This document shows, in pieces, positions 42,409 to 53,168 of a DNA stretch of 64,000 bases. Under the pieces are notes generated by a model. That model saw only the letters and a list, made by a program, of their open reading frames with translations, ran no database searches and was not told the origin of the DNA. The position numbers and the translations under genes were made by a program. The stretch comes from Cryptomeria japonica (taxonomy: Eukaryota; Streptophyta; Pinopsida; Cupressales; Cupressaceae). The DNA lies in contig NC_081406.1 in the NCBI RefSeq assembly GCF_030272615.1, positions 463,292,072-463,356,071 on the forward strand, given 5' to 3'. Each line of letters starts with the position of its first letter. The first letter of the stretch is position 1.

Positions 42409-45360
42409 ATGGCTTCCGCATCTCATACCAGTTCTAGTACATCCATTGAGTCAGAAAGTTTTATTCAGAGGAAGTCCAAATATAATGCCTTATCACAAGT
42501 TCCGGTTGGAGTCATAGTTGAAGAAGGAATTTCTGATTATATTGATTGCAAAATAGAAGACCTAGGGTCTTTAGCTATTCACACCCAGTTAGGTTTATTT
42601 TGTGGCAAGGACAAAATGATCAAACCAGAGTTTAGTATCCTAGAGAAGAAGAAACTCCATAATGCAGTATACTTTCTAGAAGATTTTACGGAGGATCACG
42701 TCAGGATCATTTTGAGCAGAGTCCATGGTGACAAGATGTACCTAGAGAGGACACATATCAGGCAATTCATGCAGTCACCAGTTTTTGCAACATAGGGGAA
42801 GTGCGAGCCCTAAGAATGGTAAGCAAAACTAAAATGGCCAAGCTCACCGGTTCAACAAGTGACTCATGGGGTATGATAGTTATTCCTATCAAGGATGATC
42901 TGGTGAAATACGCCTGCATGGTGATAGGCTACAGAACATTTTCAGCCAGTAGGATTAATTTTGTATCTGCTGCAGTAGTAAATGCCGCTTATCGGTTGAT
43001 TAAAGAGGATGCATCTTTTGACTTATGCACCGGTATGTAGAGGCAACTCCTATTGAATCTAAAGGTGATCAAACAGGACAATGCACTAAGGTTTAAGTTT
43101 GGACAACTACTGATAGGGTTGTTCTTCTATTTCCAAGGCTACTTTCCTGGAGTAGGAGATGTCTAGTGGTCTCCTGACCAACCGGTAACCAAGCAGATCA
43201 AGGAAAGCATACAATCCATTGGAACAAGTTTCCCTGAAGTACTGAAGAAATATTTTGATGAGTTCAGAAAAAGGATGAGTCAAATGTAAGGATATCAGGT
43301 GATATACTTAAGAAATATGAAGATGACATCTGTTTCACCATTGAAGTGGACAAATGTTTAATGGAGGCTGTTGAGCCTAGAATGGAGGAAGTAGAGCCAA
43401 TGGGCTATGAAGTTATTTATGATATGCTCGAAGGGTATGCTTCAACCCTTATTGCCTCGCATCTTGATCCAAAGGCTAAAAGGACCAAAACCTACTTGAA
43501 GAGGATTGCACTAGTTGAAGAACCATCAGTTAAGAAAGGAAAAGAACTGCAAAGAAAGCCAAAGTAGTGCTTGCAGCATCGACACTAGCTACCACTGCAA
43601 CTCCAAGAGTGACCAAGCGGTCACCGGCAAAGAAGAAACCGGAGGAGACAAGGGCAAAAGTCTTTGAAATAAAAAGGAAGACAAAGACAAATGAACTGGA
43701 CTCTGAAGAGACCGAGTTTGATGAAAAGGCAAAGAAGGCCAGACAGAAAAAGAAAATGAAGAAGAATGAACCAGCAGCATCCACACCGGTAAATATTGAC
43801 ATCTCCTCATACATACCTTTGACACATTTTCAAAGGATAGTTAAGAATATTAGGAGAAAATTGCTTCATGATTTAGTAGAATACTATGATGATTTTAGTG
43901 ATGAGGAAAAGGAAGAAGTATTATAGGAAATCATCATTTATTTGTGTAATAATGATCGGTCACCATCAGAGATTAAATCTCAGACACTAGATTCTTTATT
44001 TAAAGCATTAGATAATAAATGGCGCATTGCCATTGAAAAGGAACAGGAGATTAGGGAGAAATTATTTGCACAGTACTTTCCTGACCTCTCAAATTCAGAA
44101 TTGTTTGATGTGTTGGACCAAAATAAAGGTCTCTTCCTCACAAGGAGAAGAAGACTCTGGTTGTTGGAGGGGAGAATTGATGATGTTGAAAAAGATACTC
44201 ATCAGCATATGGATTATGCTATCAACTCTCACAAAGCAAAAATGGCTAACCTCCAAGCAGAAAAAGAACCGGCTGTTTCCAAACCGGATGAAGTCTTTGA
44301 TGAGGAAGGAAACCTGGTTGAAGAACCAATCGACACTATTGATGTTGATGCCCTGGATGTAGATTATGTCACTCAGGACATACCTTTTGTGGGAATAGAA
44401 CAAGGGCAACAAGCCAAACAAGGTGGTGAGCAAGCTAAGGACAAACAGGAAGCGGCTCAAGAATAGGAAGAGAAGAAGAAGAGGGATGAAGATAAGAAAA
44501 AGAGAAAAGAGGAAGAGAAGAGAAAAGAGGAAGAGGAGAAATGAAAAGATGAAGAAGAGAAGAAGCAAGAAGAGGAAAGGAAGAAGAAAAAAGAAGAGGG
44601 TAAGGAAGAGAAGAGGAAGAAAGAAGAGGAAGAAAAGAAGAAGAAGGAAGAGGAAGAAAAGAAGAAGAAGGAAGAGGAAGAGAAGAAGGAAGAGGAAGAA
44701 AAGAAGAAGAAGGAAGAGGAAGAAAAGTAGAAGAAGGAAGAGGAAGAGAAGAAAAATATGGAAGAAGAAGAAAAGAAGAAGAAGGAAGAAAAAGAGAAAG
44801 AAGAGGAAAAGAGGAAAGAAGAAGACAAGGAACAAAAGAAAGAAGCAAAGAAAAGGAAGAAGGCAGAAGTAGACAAGGCAACAAAAGCAATTGAGAGCAC
44901 TCAGATGGAGACTCCGAAGGAAACCGGGAGTCAAGCCAAACTGGCTGATATCTCCAGTCCTATCGATCTCCAATCTGCAAGTGAGTCGGAGCTTATGCAA
45001 AGCATCAAGGTTGCTCAAGAGAGCCTTGACATCATTCACAGGAAAAAGGAACAGGACATAATTCAGGCGGCTGTAGACACCCTTACCAGTTTAATCCCTG
45101 ATACCAATCTTCTTGACACTGAATCATCACTAGCACAACTCAAACTACTATGTACTATAGTGGATGATCAGGTGCAGAGCCTGGAAGAAGTGGCTGAGGC
45201 AAATGTCAAGAAAGAGTATCAAAAGGCTCTTAACATTGCTCTGGTGAAAAAGATGAATGAGCTTAGGATTGAACTGCTGAAAGACCAAAAGGACATAAGG
45301 AATGCCTTGGATGAGGGAAACTTTCTACTAAGCAAAATCTATCAACCTCATCTGTTCTAA
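42409..45360 (+). pseudogene. Second ORF of the pol-less element, about 980 codons, unknown function (broken)
   Basis: It begins MASASHTSSSTSIES (ATG 42409). Part 1, about 42409-43290, has an unrecognised globular-looking region (VPVGVIVEEGISDYIDCKIE; LIGLFFYFQGYFPGVGDV) with frameshifts near 42797. After further shifts near 43340 and 43566, one frame runs from 43567 to 45360 with four stops. It contains a basic linker (RVTKRSPAKKKPEE), a helix-rich segment (ALDNKWRIAIEKEQEIREKL), a Lys/Glu repeat (about 44465-44870) and a coiled C-terminus (NVKKEYQKALNIALVKKMNE) ending at TAA 45360. No enzyme motif, signal peptide or transmembrane helix is seen. It may be a structural or env-position ORF. 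Confidence 0.65.
44465..44870 (+). repeat. GAAGAG-type purine repeat encoding Lys/Glu-rich stretch
   Basis: A degenerate array of GAAGAGGAAGARAAGAAGAAG words within ORF2 encodes KKEEEEKKKKEEEEK-like repeats. Two stops (TGA at about 44542, TAG at about 44728) fall inside it. The opposite strand gives Leu/Ser/Phe-rich ORFs that are artefacts of composition. Confidence 0.85.
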
Positions 45361-46148
45361 GACAATGTGTTAGCTAAGAAGCAATAGCTTCAAACGGACT
45401 TACAGTCCTACTTGGGCACATTTAAGACTCCTTATGATTCCTTTGCAACATATGGGAAATCGTTTACCGATTCTAGACCTAGTCAGGCAAAATAGAGCAA
45501 GAGATCAATACACGATCTAATGATTTGTAGAAGCTACAATTGGTTTTACTTCCACGTCTGCAAATTCTTCAGAAGTGTTATCTGAACCTGGATGCCTTGA
45601 TAGTCATGTAGGAGCTGAGCATAGTTGATGCCATGGAGGAATAGGTATACCAAATGCAAACAGAAAAAGAAGTGGCCACCTCTTTCCTTGAGTCTTGGTC
45701 TCTATCCATGAAACAATTTTTGCAGGACTATAAATCAGTTTTTGACAAATATTATTCATTGTTGTCATAAAATTTTTATTTATATCAAATGGAAATAGGG
45801 TTGTTCAGTGGTACTTTGTCATTGTTGGCAAAGGGGGAGAAGTATTTGTTTTTGGTTTTAAAATTTTGATCTTCTAATACAGGGGGAGAAGTACTCTATC
45901 TAATTTGAAGACAAATAGGGAGAAGCATCTGTTTTTGAAATTTTCATATATGTTTTGATATATGTTATATGCTCTGATGTCTCAATGATTATGCTCTGTA
46001 TGCAAAATTGCTATACATTGTGTTGATTAAGGGATAGTGTATATGCTCAGGGGGAGCAATTTTGTTTATGGCAAGTTTTTGTTGGAAAACATTTAGATGT
46101 CAAAATTTTATTTTCCCAAGTGTTGCCATCAATTCCAAAGGGGGAGAT
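45361..46148 (+). other. 3' non-coding region with iterated purine tracts and polypurine tract
   Basis: Purine tracts of the GGGGGAGA type occur at about 45832-45842, 45891-45900, 45916-45924 (weaker) and 46050-46056. The polypurine tract proper, CAAAGGGGGAGAT, ends at 46148, just before the 3' LTR. The phrase CATTGTTGGCAAAGGGGG at about 45821-45838 is close to GCATTGTTGTCAAAGGGGG in copia-2 (about 17810-17828), showing relatedness. Confidence 0.75.
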
Positions 46149-47280
46149 TGTTGGCATTTTTTATGTTTATGTTGTGATTGTCATTGATGGACACCCACTT
46201 GTATTGAGATCGCCTTTGTATGTATGAGCTAGAGCTCAACTGGTATTTGTTCCAACCGGTATGTTGTATTCTAGTCTTTAGACTAATGATTTTGCAGAAT
46301 GTGTTTCCCAGTCTGAAGTGGCATGACGACCCCAAGTGGTTTGTAGATCTCAACTGGTACAAGGGAGCAAAGCAGCACAACACATTCTTACCAGTCTTCA
46401 TTTTTGTCTAACCGGCAACCCTTATTTTGTATGAACCGGTAATACTCTGTGATGAGTTACCAACCGTCATTTTGTGATGAGTTACCAACCCACCGATTGA
46501 TTGACGGTGCCGACACACTGATGGTGCTTTTTGTGTCGTGTTACTGAGTATGTCTAGAGTCATTGAACTTAGGAAATTGTAATGTAATCCTATTGGGTCG
46601 ACATGAAATTAGATTCCTTTAAAAGGACATCATGTCTAGGGTTTTGAGTTGTTGAAACTATTGCTGAAAGGGTTTATGTTGTGGCTAGGGTTTAAGGTGA
46701 TTGTTGAGTTGTTGTAAGAGCAATCTTATTTGAGAAGATCGAGTTGTAGACAGAAAGAGATAGAGAAGATTGAAGTAATGCTGGAGTGCATTAGCAGTGA
46801 ACTATACTAGATCTAATCAAGCAGTTTGTGCTATAAGATAGATCAAACACTTGTTGATTACTCACATCTTTGACAAGTCTATAGTGCTTAACCGAGTAGG
46901 CCTCAAAGCCTTTGTAAAATCCTCTAACAAGGTAGTCTTTAATTGGATTTATCTCCTAACAGAGATTGAGATTCCTAATAGGATCTGTTCTGGTGAAAAA
47001 CATTGTAAGACCTTAACCGGTCTAGTTTCTATTCTATAGATAGTGACTTGTGAGTTCCATCTCACCGTGGTTTATCCCAGTTGGGTTTCCACATCAAATA
47101 TCTTGTGTTATGGTTGTATTGCTTTTGTGGGTGAATGCTTTATTCGCATTTTGGTTTGCATGTGTGATAACCGGTCTATCTGTTAGACTATTTTACCAAT
47201 TTATCTTTAGACTGTAAAAGTGTTTAAGGACAGAGATTTTTGGCATACTAATTCACCCCCCCCCCTCTTAGTGTTCATCA
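46149..47280 (+). repeat. 3' LTR of the pol-less element
   Basis: TGTTGGCATT to GTTCATCA, followed by ACTAT (47281-47285). It is 49 bp shorter than the 5' LTR because of two deletions between short repeats. Otherwise it is similar with scattered substitutions. Confidence 0.93.
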
Positions 47281-47645
47281 ACTATCATTGTATCCTATGC
47301 TACATGTCGTGCCCTCATTTCTAGTCCTGGATCCTAGAACACTCATCTCAATGCCTTCCTATCTCCCTCTCGATCATAGGGAACCAACTCCCCATCGATC
47401 AGTATCCGTAGTATCTTATACATATCCTCTAAAGTGATTGTCATCTCACCCATTAGAAAATGAAACATGCATGTCTCTGAGTGCCATCTCTTGGTTAATG
47501 TAGTCAACAAACCCATGTTTGCTTGAAACTTGGGCATATACATAATATATTGCAATCTCATGGCCTCAACTACGACTCTATCCTCCACTGTCAACTTTGG
47601 TCGTAATCCTTGAGTCAAAGGATATCTCTCCCATGACTCGAGCAT
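47281..47645 (-). pseudogene. PMD ORF, N-terminal part
   Basis: On the minus strand the ATG at 47645 opens MLESWERYPLTQGLRPKLTV. It reads LTKRWHSETCMFHFLMGEMT and ITLEDMYKILRILIDGELVP (about 47385-47450), which is the characteristic N-terminal block of the plant mobile domain (W-x-E-T-x-x-F-H...GE.T.TLEDV). It is cut at 47281 by the pol-less element and goes on at 39456. Without the insert the ORF would span about 545 codons, with several stops. Confidence 0.82.
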
Positions 47646-48895
47646 CAGTAGGTCCTCTTGCAGTCAATCAAATCAACTATGTCAATCCTAGTAGTACTCC
47701 CTGTTCATCACAAAGTGTTGCTTTTTTATCCTAGTGCTTATATTTATCATACAAAACTCTATCCTAGTAGTACTCTTGGTTCATCACAAAGTGTTGCTTT
47801 TATATTATCTTTTAGGGCGCCTACTTGAGTGCATCCTCTTGAGTATCTTATCCAATTGACAACGTATGTTTTATCATAGAATTGTCAATGTCAGTCTAAT
47901 CCAATTGACAACGTATGTTTTATCACATAATTTTCAATTTATTTGGTACACCCTGTTCATCACAAAGTGCCTCGCTCTATCCTATCTTAGGGCCTCTACT
48001 TGAGTGTATCTTCTCGAGTAGTTTCTTGATTGACAATGTATGTTCTATCACACAATTTTCAATCCTAGCCCTATCAATTATCCTAGTCTTCCCTAGAGGA
48101 CCTATTTGAGTGTATCCTCTCAGCAACTTATCCAATCGACAATGTATGTTTATCACATAATTGTCGATTTGACCTTGAAGGTGTAAACATGCTTTAAACT
48201 TACATAAATGTGCCTTCCCTGCACATACATGCCTGAAACACACAGACGTGTCTCTATCTTTCATAAGTGCACCTTCTCAATATAGACACGCTCGCATGTG
48301 GCACAAATGCCTTTGAAATCATAGACACATTTAAACTAGACACAGACACGCCTATCCTTCCCAGATGCGCTTGGCACCAACACAAACACACCTTAACTTT
48401 TTTCCCTCCACTTGGCATTTTATAGCCCTACCTAGCATGCATTTATGATAACAATTAATATACCAACATAAAAGGAGGTTTTGTGGTACTCACCAGCTCT
48501 CTTGCATATGTTGGTCTCTGATATCAGTGAACACGATCGAATCAATGTACCAATGTCATCACTGTTGACTTCTCTCTACTCTCTCTGCACTCTGATCTCT
48601 TAAGTGTGTAAATGACAATGAGTATGTTTTCCCTCATGGTCTATCTTATAGACTACCCTATCCCCAGTCTCCCGAGTCAGTCTTCTTTATCCCGTGACTC
48701 TGTCACTCTATCCTATCTTGTTAGTCCTTTCTAGCCTTTCTTTTTTATCGAGAGATTGTCTGCGATCTTTTCAAACATTTTCATGCAATATCTCGAGGGG
48801 GAATATCATTCCCATAATGGGGCAACTTTGTATCAGTTTATCTTATCTTCTTTGAGTCAACATGACAAGCTACATTGTCTCAAAGAGGGGCAAGA
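47646..48895. other. Region upstream of the antisense PMD ORF, with diverged repeats
   Basis: From 47690 to 48175 there are diverged tandem units: GTTCATCACAAAGTG (47702, 47772, 47953), ACTTGAGTG (47822, 47998, with ATTTGAGTG at 48106) and GACAAYGTATGTT (47858, 47908, 48032, 48138). From 48180 to 48360 there is a looser series of ACACGCC/TGTGCC words. On the minus strand TATAAGATAG (48641-48650) could be the TATA box of the antisense ORF. The right end, AAAGAGGGGCAAGA (48882-48895), is a polypurine tract for the plus-strand LTR. Confidence 0.6.
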
Positions 48896-49922
48896 TGTAG
48901 ATACCTAAAATTGTCTTGTTTAATTAAATAAATATTTTTTATTTATTTAACTATTTAAGCCTAATTATTCTATTAATTAAATAAATCGTTAATTAATTAA
49001 TTAATTAATTAATTAATCCTCTTCTAAGTATTTCCTCATTTAAATAAATACTTTTATTTATTTAAATTGTCATTTTCCCAAATTAAATAAATACTTATTT
49101 ATCTAATTGATCCCATTTCTTCTACTAATTAAATAAATCTTTATTTATTTAATTAATTCATTATCCTTTTCTACCCATGACAAATGTCATTCATCTCTTA
49201 ATTCCTACACTACCTACCCCTTTTATCATTTTATTATTTCCTCTACCTACCCTCTAATCCTATCCGACCATTTATATTTACACCTCTTAATCTTATCCCT
49301 CCATTTCTTATAGCGTCTTCTATATAAGAGGATGCTTCTTTCATTATGAACCCTAATTATTCGAATTAACTAATGAGCATTCTAATCGATCTTACACAAT
49401 CAAGCCTTTTTGCTATCAAACTATCAACCACATTTCCATTCTTTGTTGAGCTCTTAAGAACACCTAAAATCTAAGAGAAAATATATCAACCAAGATCAAT
49501 GGATATAGGAAGAATGAAGATTCAAACCCTAGTTGACATGTGATGGTATAATCTTTTTGATTTTGTTGATTTGCATTGTCTCAGGTAATCTTCATATGTT
49601 ATGGTGAATCTTTTTTATTGTTAGGCTAGGGTTTTGTGGTTGAATTCATTTAGTCTTTCAATATTGTTGTTCCATTATCAACTTTTCACCATACACAGAT
49701 AGAATTAAGGTTGACAAAAAATATTAATAAGGTTTGAAGAACATTATCGAATGGTTTTCTAAGATTTGTAAATTTCCTATTCCCTTAATGTTTGAATGAT
49801 AAAATTTGATGTTGTAGACATTTGATTGGAACTATATTTATATTCTTTCTTGTCATTTCCTTTTTCAAAATATATTATTGTTGACATTTTGAAGGGTTCG
49901 AGGAACTAGGTGAGTCCCCACA
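48896..49922 (+). repeat. LTR of a Ty3/gypsy-type element (3' LTR, right end uncertain)
   Basis: It starts TGTAGATACC right after a polypurine tract, so it is a 3' LTR in plus orientation. The first 250 bp are rich in TTAATTAAATAAAT words, with an (AATT)-type run at 48982-49016. A TATA box, CTATATAAGAGG, is at 49319-49330. The end is placed near CCCCACA at 49922 by the terminal CA only, with no second LTR to compare. Its internal side holds the antisense PMD ORF, which fits Tat-lineage gypsy elements. Confidence 0.6.
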
Positions 49923-52900
49923 ATTCCAATCATTAGATTCAAAGAGTTAAAGTTCAATTATTTTTACATGAACACACAAATTATACCACATGAATATTTG
50001 AAGCTAATTTCATAGTTATTAGTAGACTCACTATGTCTCTAGGACCATTTAGTTAAATTAGTTAGTTGTTTATAAGCCCATATTGATACATAAGTGTTGT
50101 ATGAGAGTGGGGGCTAACTTGCCAATATAATGGATATAAATAGGAGCTAAAGATTAGAATTATTCAAGGGCATAGCCCTTAGAGTTCATGGAAATAATTT
50201 AGGTAATATTTTATATTCATATGCAATATCTAGCATGTATCATTGAAAACTTGGGTGAACTTTGTGACCAACATTATCATAATATAGTTCAAATATAGCT
50301 ACAATAAATCCAATTGGCAATCAGTGTGTAACAACTTTGAATGCAAAAGATGTGCAATGTGGAGGATTATATGCAATAGAGTCAAAGATACATGCATAGT
50401 ATCCACCTTCTTCTTAAGTTGATTAAACTACTTGACTAGTTTATTAAAGGATCACTAAAAGTTCAACTAGTAGTGATATAAGAAGCATTGGTAGAATAGA
50501 GGATGTCTAAAGAGAGCGAGAGGTAAGAAAGAATGGAATGGTAGTGGAAAGAAAAATCACACCATAAATATATAGTTGTCATGAGATGATAATAAATAAT
50601 GATACGAGAAATAGTGGAAATACTTTATGAATATGAATAAACAAAATCCAACTTTAAATTAAAAATATAACTTAAAAATAAATTATGACAATTTAATAAC
50701 ATTACAAATCATGCGCATAATACACAATAATTATTTCACCCTTCCTATATACCATTAAATCTAAACCTTTCTCAACTCCATATAAACTTAGATATCATTT
50801 TATTCCTCAACTACATTTGATAAAATTATTTTATCCTTTATGATTTTAAAGATGTTTATACCCTATTCTGAAGCCCACATTTGGTACAGGCAAGGAAGAT
50901 GCTAGTAAAGGTAGTAGAGTCTGCATTTAGAATTTGGTTGCAAGTTTATACAACCTCTTCAACATATCCATTTTGTTAATATCTTGCAATCAAGAGGCTC
51001 AAAACAATTTTTTTTGAGGCATTATGTCAAACAGTTCAGCTTCCTTATCTATGTTTTTAAGTTTTGCATATCCTATAATTATGACATTCTGTCAAATAGT
51101 TTATGTACCTTGTCTATTCTTACCCTTTTGTGCCAGGTCAGTTGCAGCTACAACATCTGACAAAATTCCTCCATTGTTTACATGTAATGGATGTTCATAC
51201 ACCTGCTCTGGTTTTGGCACAGTCTAGGAGGATGCTAGAAAAGGTTTTAGAGTTTGGCCTTACACCTGCGTAATTGTTTGAAAGTGTGTAACATATTTTT
51301 TTCTTATCCTGCAATCATAGTATTCAGTGAGACCACATTTTAGGCCAATTGCTTGCTTAGTGTTTTTTTTGTCGAAGAAGAAGTTGAGGCATGAATCTCA
51401 AAAATCATGGCAAATGCATAACACAGATGAGAAAAAAAGTGAAGCACCCATTAAAACTCAGTATGAATGCCACTTATCCCAAACTAATTAGAGGATGTGG
51501 AAAAGCCAGAGTATTTCCAACTATAAATAATCCCCTTCCCTTATGATCCGATTCTGATGAGTGTCAATGTGCTCAATATCGCTGCTTCAAATACCTTGCA
51601 ACCAATGTCTTGTATTATGCGATCATATGCATTCACCGGACTTTTAAGTGGAAAAAGTCTGGATTTGAAATTAACATGAATTGAACAGGAATGGCCGTTG
51701 CCCATAGTTACCACATATAAATAATGTGTGATGTTTAAGACAGGCCTCCAATGCCTTCAATAATTTTTGCTAATTTTAACCAAAAGAAATTGGCAGGGGT
51801 AAAATTCCTCCCTTCACAGGGCATTATATTTTGAAGAAAATGGATTGTGATGGTGGAGGTGAAGGGTGGTGCAACTACTGTTAATATTATTGTCAATCCT
51901 TTGAGAAACTAGGGCCTCAAAATGTCTGTTCAAGTCATTGATATGTTTTGGACACCTTTTACGTTCCACTCTCTTAACCTTATGCTACCAAAAACATACT
52001 TAAATTAATTGAATTAAACATGATGTGTACAATGAGGTTGATAACATTCAAATGTTCATCATCAATCACTATATATCTCACAGGGCGTATATAGAACATT
52101 CTTAACATTGGAGTTGTTGAAAGTAAGTGAATCACTTAGATTTCTTATATATTTAAAATTTTAATATTTATAATTTATGTTTCATTTTACTTATTTTTAA
52201 AAAAAATTACTTTTTTGTTTTCTTATTTCAGAATTTAAGAATCTTTATTTTTTAGTTTATTAATTTTGATTTCCATTGAATAGGTTGTCAAGGCTTATTT
52301 TTCCTCCAACATAATGACCGTCAAATGATTTATGAAGGTTGAAGAGACATTGTTTAAAATGGTTATAGCTAAAATAGGTCCATATCGAGATAATCTATCA
52401 CTACAAGTAGATGATACTCGGTGCCCAAATATTTCCTTAGTTTCACCTAACTCATATTGAGTATGATTTGTTAAGAAGACATGGATTGGCCTTGTTTGCT
52501 AGATATATTTGATTGCACCAACTCAATGATTGAGAAAAAAGCCATCAAAAGTGCAAAATAGAAGAATCTTGAAGACGTCAACCAAGGGTACAAGATAGTG
52601 CTTCATAGACCCTATTGACTTGACATGTGGGATATAATGGGACTTGAATTGATGGATTTTGTACACTTCAATGACTATTGTATTGATGTGCTCCATAACA
52701 AGTTCAAGGTTGATGCTCATTGGTGGTGGCACTTCCATGTCCAAATAGTCAACACCTATAAGCTTTTGAGATCAAAATTTTATTGCAAGTTCATTCTATG
52801 ATATTTTTGTTTACAACTTGAGAATTTAAAATTCTGAATTTACAACTCCAATTCTCTAATTTAGTTTTAATAAATAGCTAGTTCATTTGCATCAAAGAGG

Positions 52901-53168
52901 AATTGGAGCACATGCTCATTCAACCACTTAGTAAAGTGTAACAAAGTTTACTTACAAATGGTAAAGGACTTAGTGTATTTGCATTCCAACTCGTGTCTAT
53001 TGTCACACAAAGTAACTAAAAGGAAGGGGACAAAGAAGTGGGATATTGAGGCAAGTCATATCACCTTGGATGCCACCTTTTAACACCTTGTTGCATTTAT
53101 CATCTAGTGAGCATAAGAGTGATACTATGAGTGCAAGTGCTAGCACCAATGATTGTGGTTATTCTAAT
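49923..53168. other. AT-rich intergenic DNA without genes
   Basis: I see no conserved coding sequence. A diverged tandem pair with a 333-bp period is visible (GGTACAGGCAAGGAAGATGC at 50883 and GGCACAGTCTAGGAGGATGC at 51216). The following TCTTGCAATCA and TCCTGCAATCA (near 50982 and 51308) agree roughly with the same spacing. The remaining sequence looks like decayed, unidentified repeat. Confidence 0.5.

Larger units (their letters stand above)
39457..47280 (+). mobile_element. LTR retrotransposon with gag and a second ORF but no pol (7.82 kb)
   Basis: The element has LTRs of 1181 and 1132 bp, a perfect copia-type primer-binding site, a coiled-coil/zinc-knuckle gag, a long second ORF, iterated purine tracts and a polypurine tract. 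No protease, integrase, RT or RNase H residue block is found in any frame between 40638 and 46148. It must therefore have used enzymes from another element. It lies within an antisense PMD ORF. Copia-like features are the primer site, the AAAGGGGGAGAT tract and the C-rich tract before the LTR end. It fits the idea of a TR-GAG-type non-autonomous element with an extra ORF. Confidence 0.9.

Noticed and set aside
44423-44872. Plus-strand Arg/Lys-only ORF
   Set aside because: Shadow of the same purine repeat in another frame. The Lys/Glu frame is continuous with coding sequence on both sides.
44095-45039. Long minus-strand ORFs rich in Leu/Phe/Ser, looking like many membrane helices
   Set aside because: They are the complement of the GAAGAG purine repeat in ORF2. 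The composition alone creates them.
38180-47645. PMD ORF as a host gene
   Set aside because: It has several stops, sits next to a gypsy 3' LTR with repeats typical of element internal DNA, and a second partial copy is fused to a gypsy protease 2 kb away.
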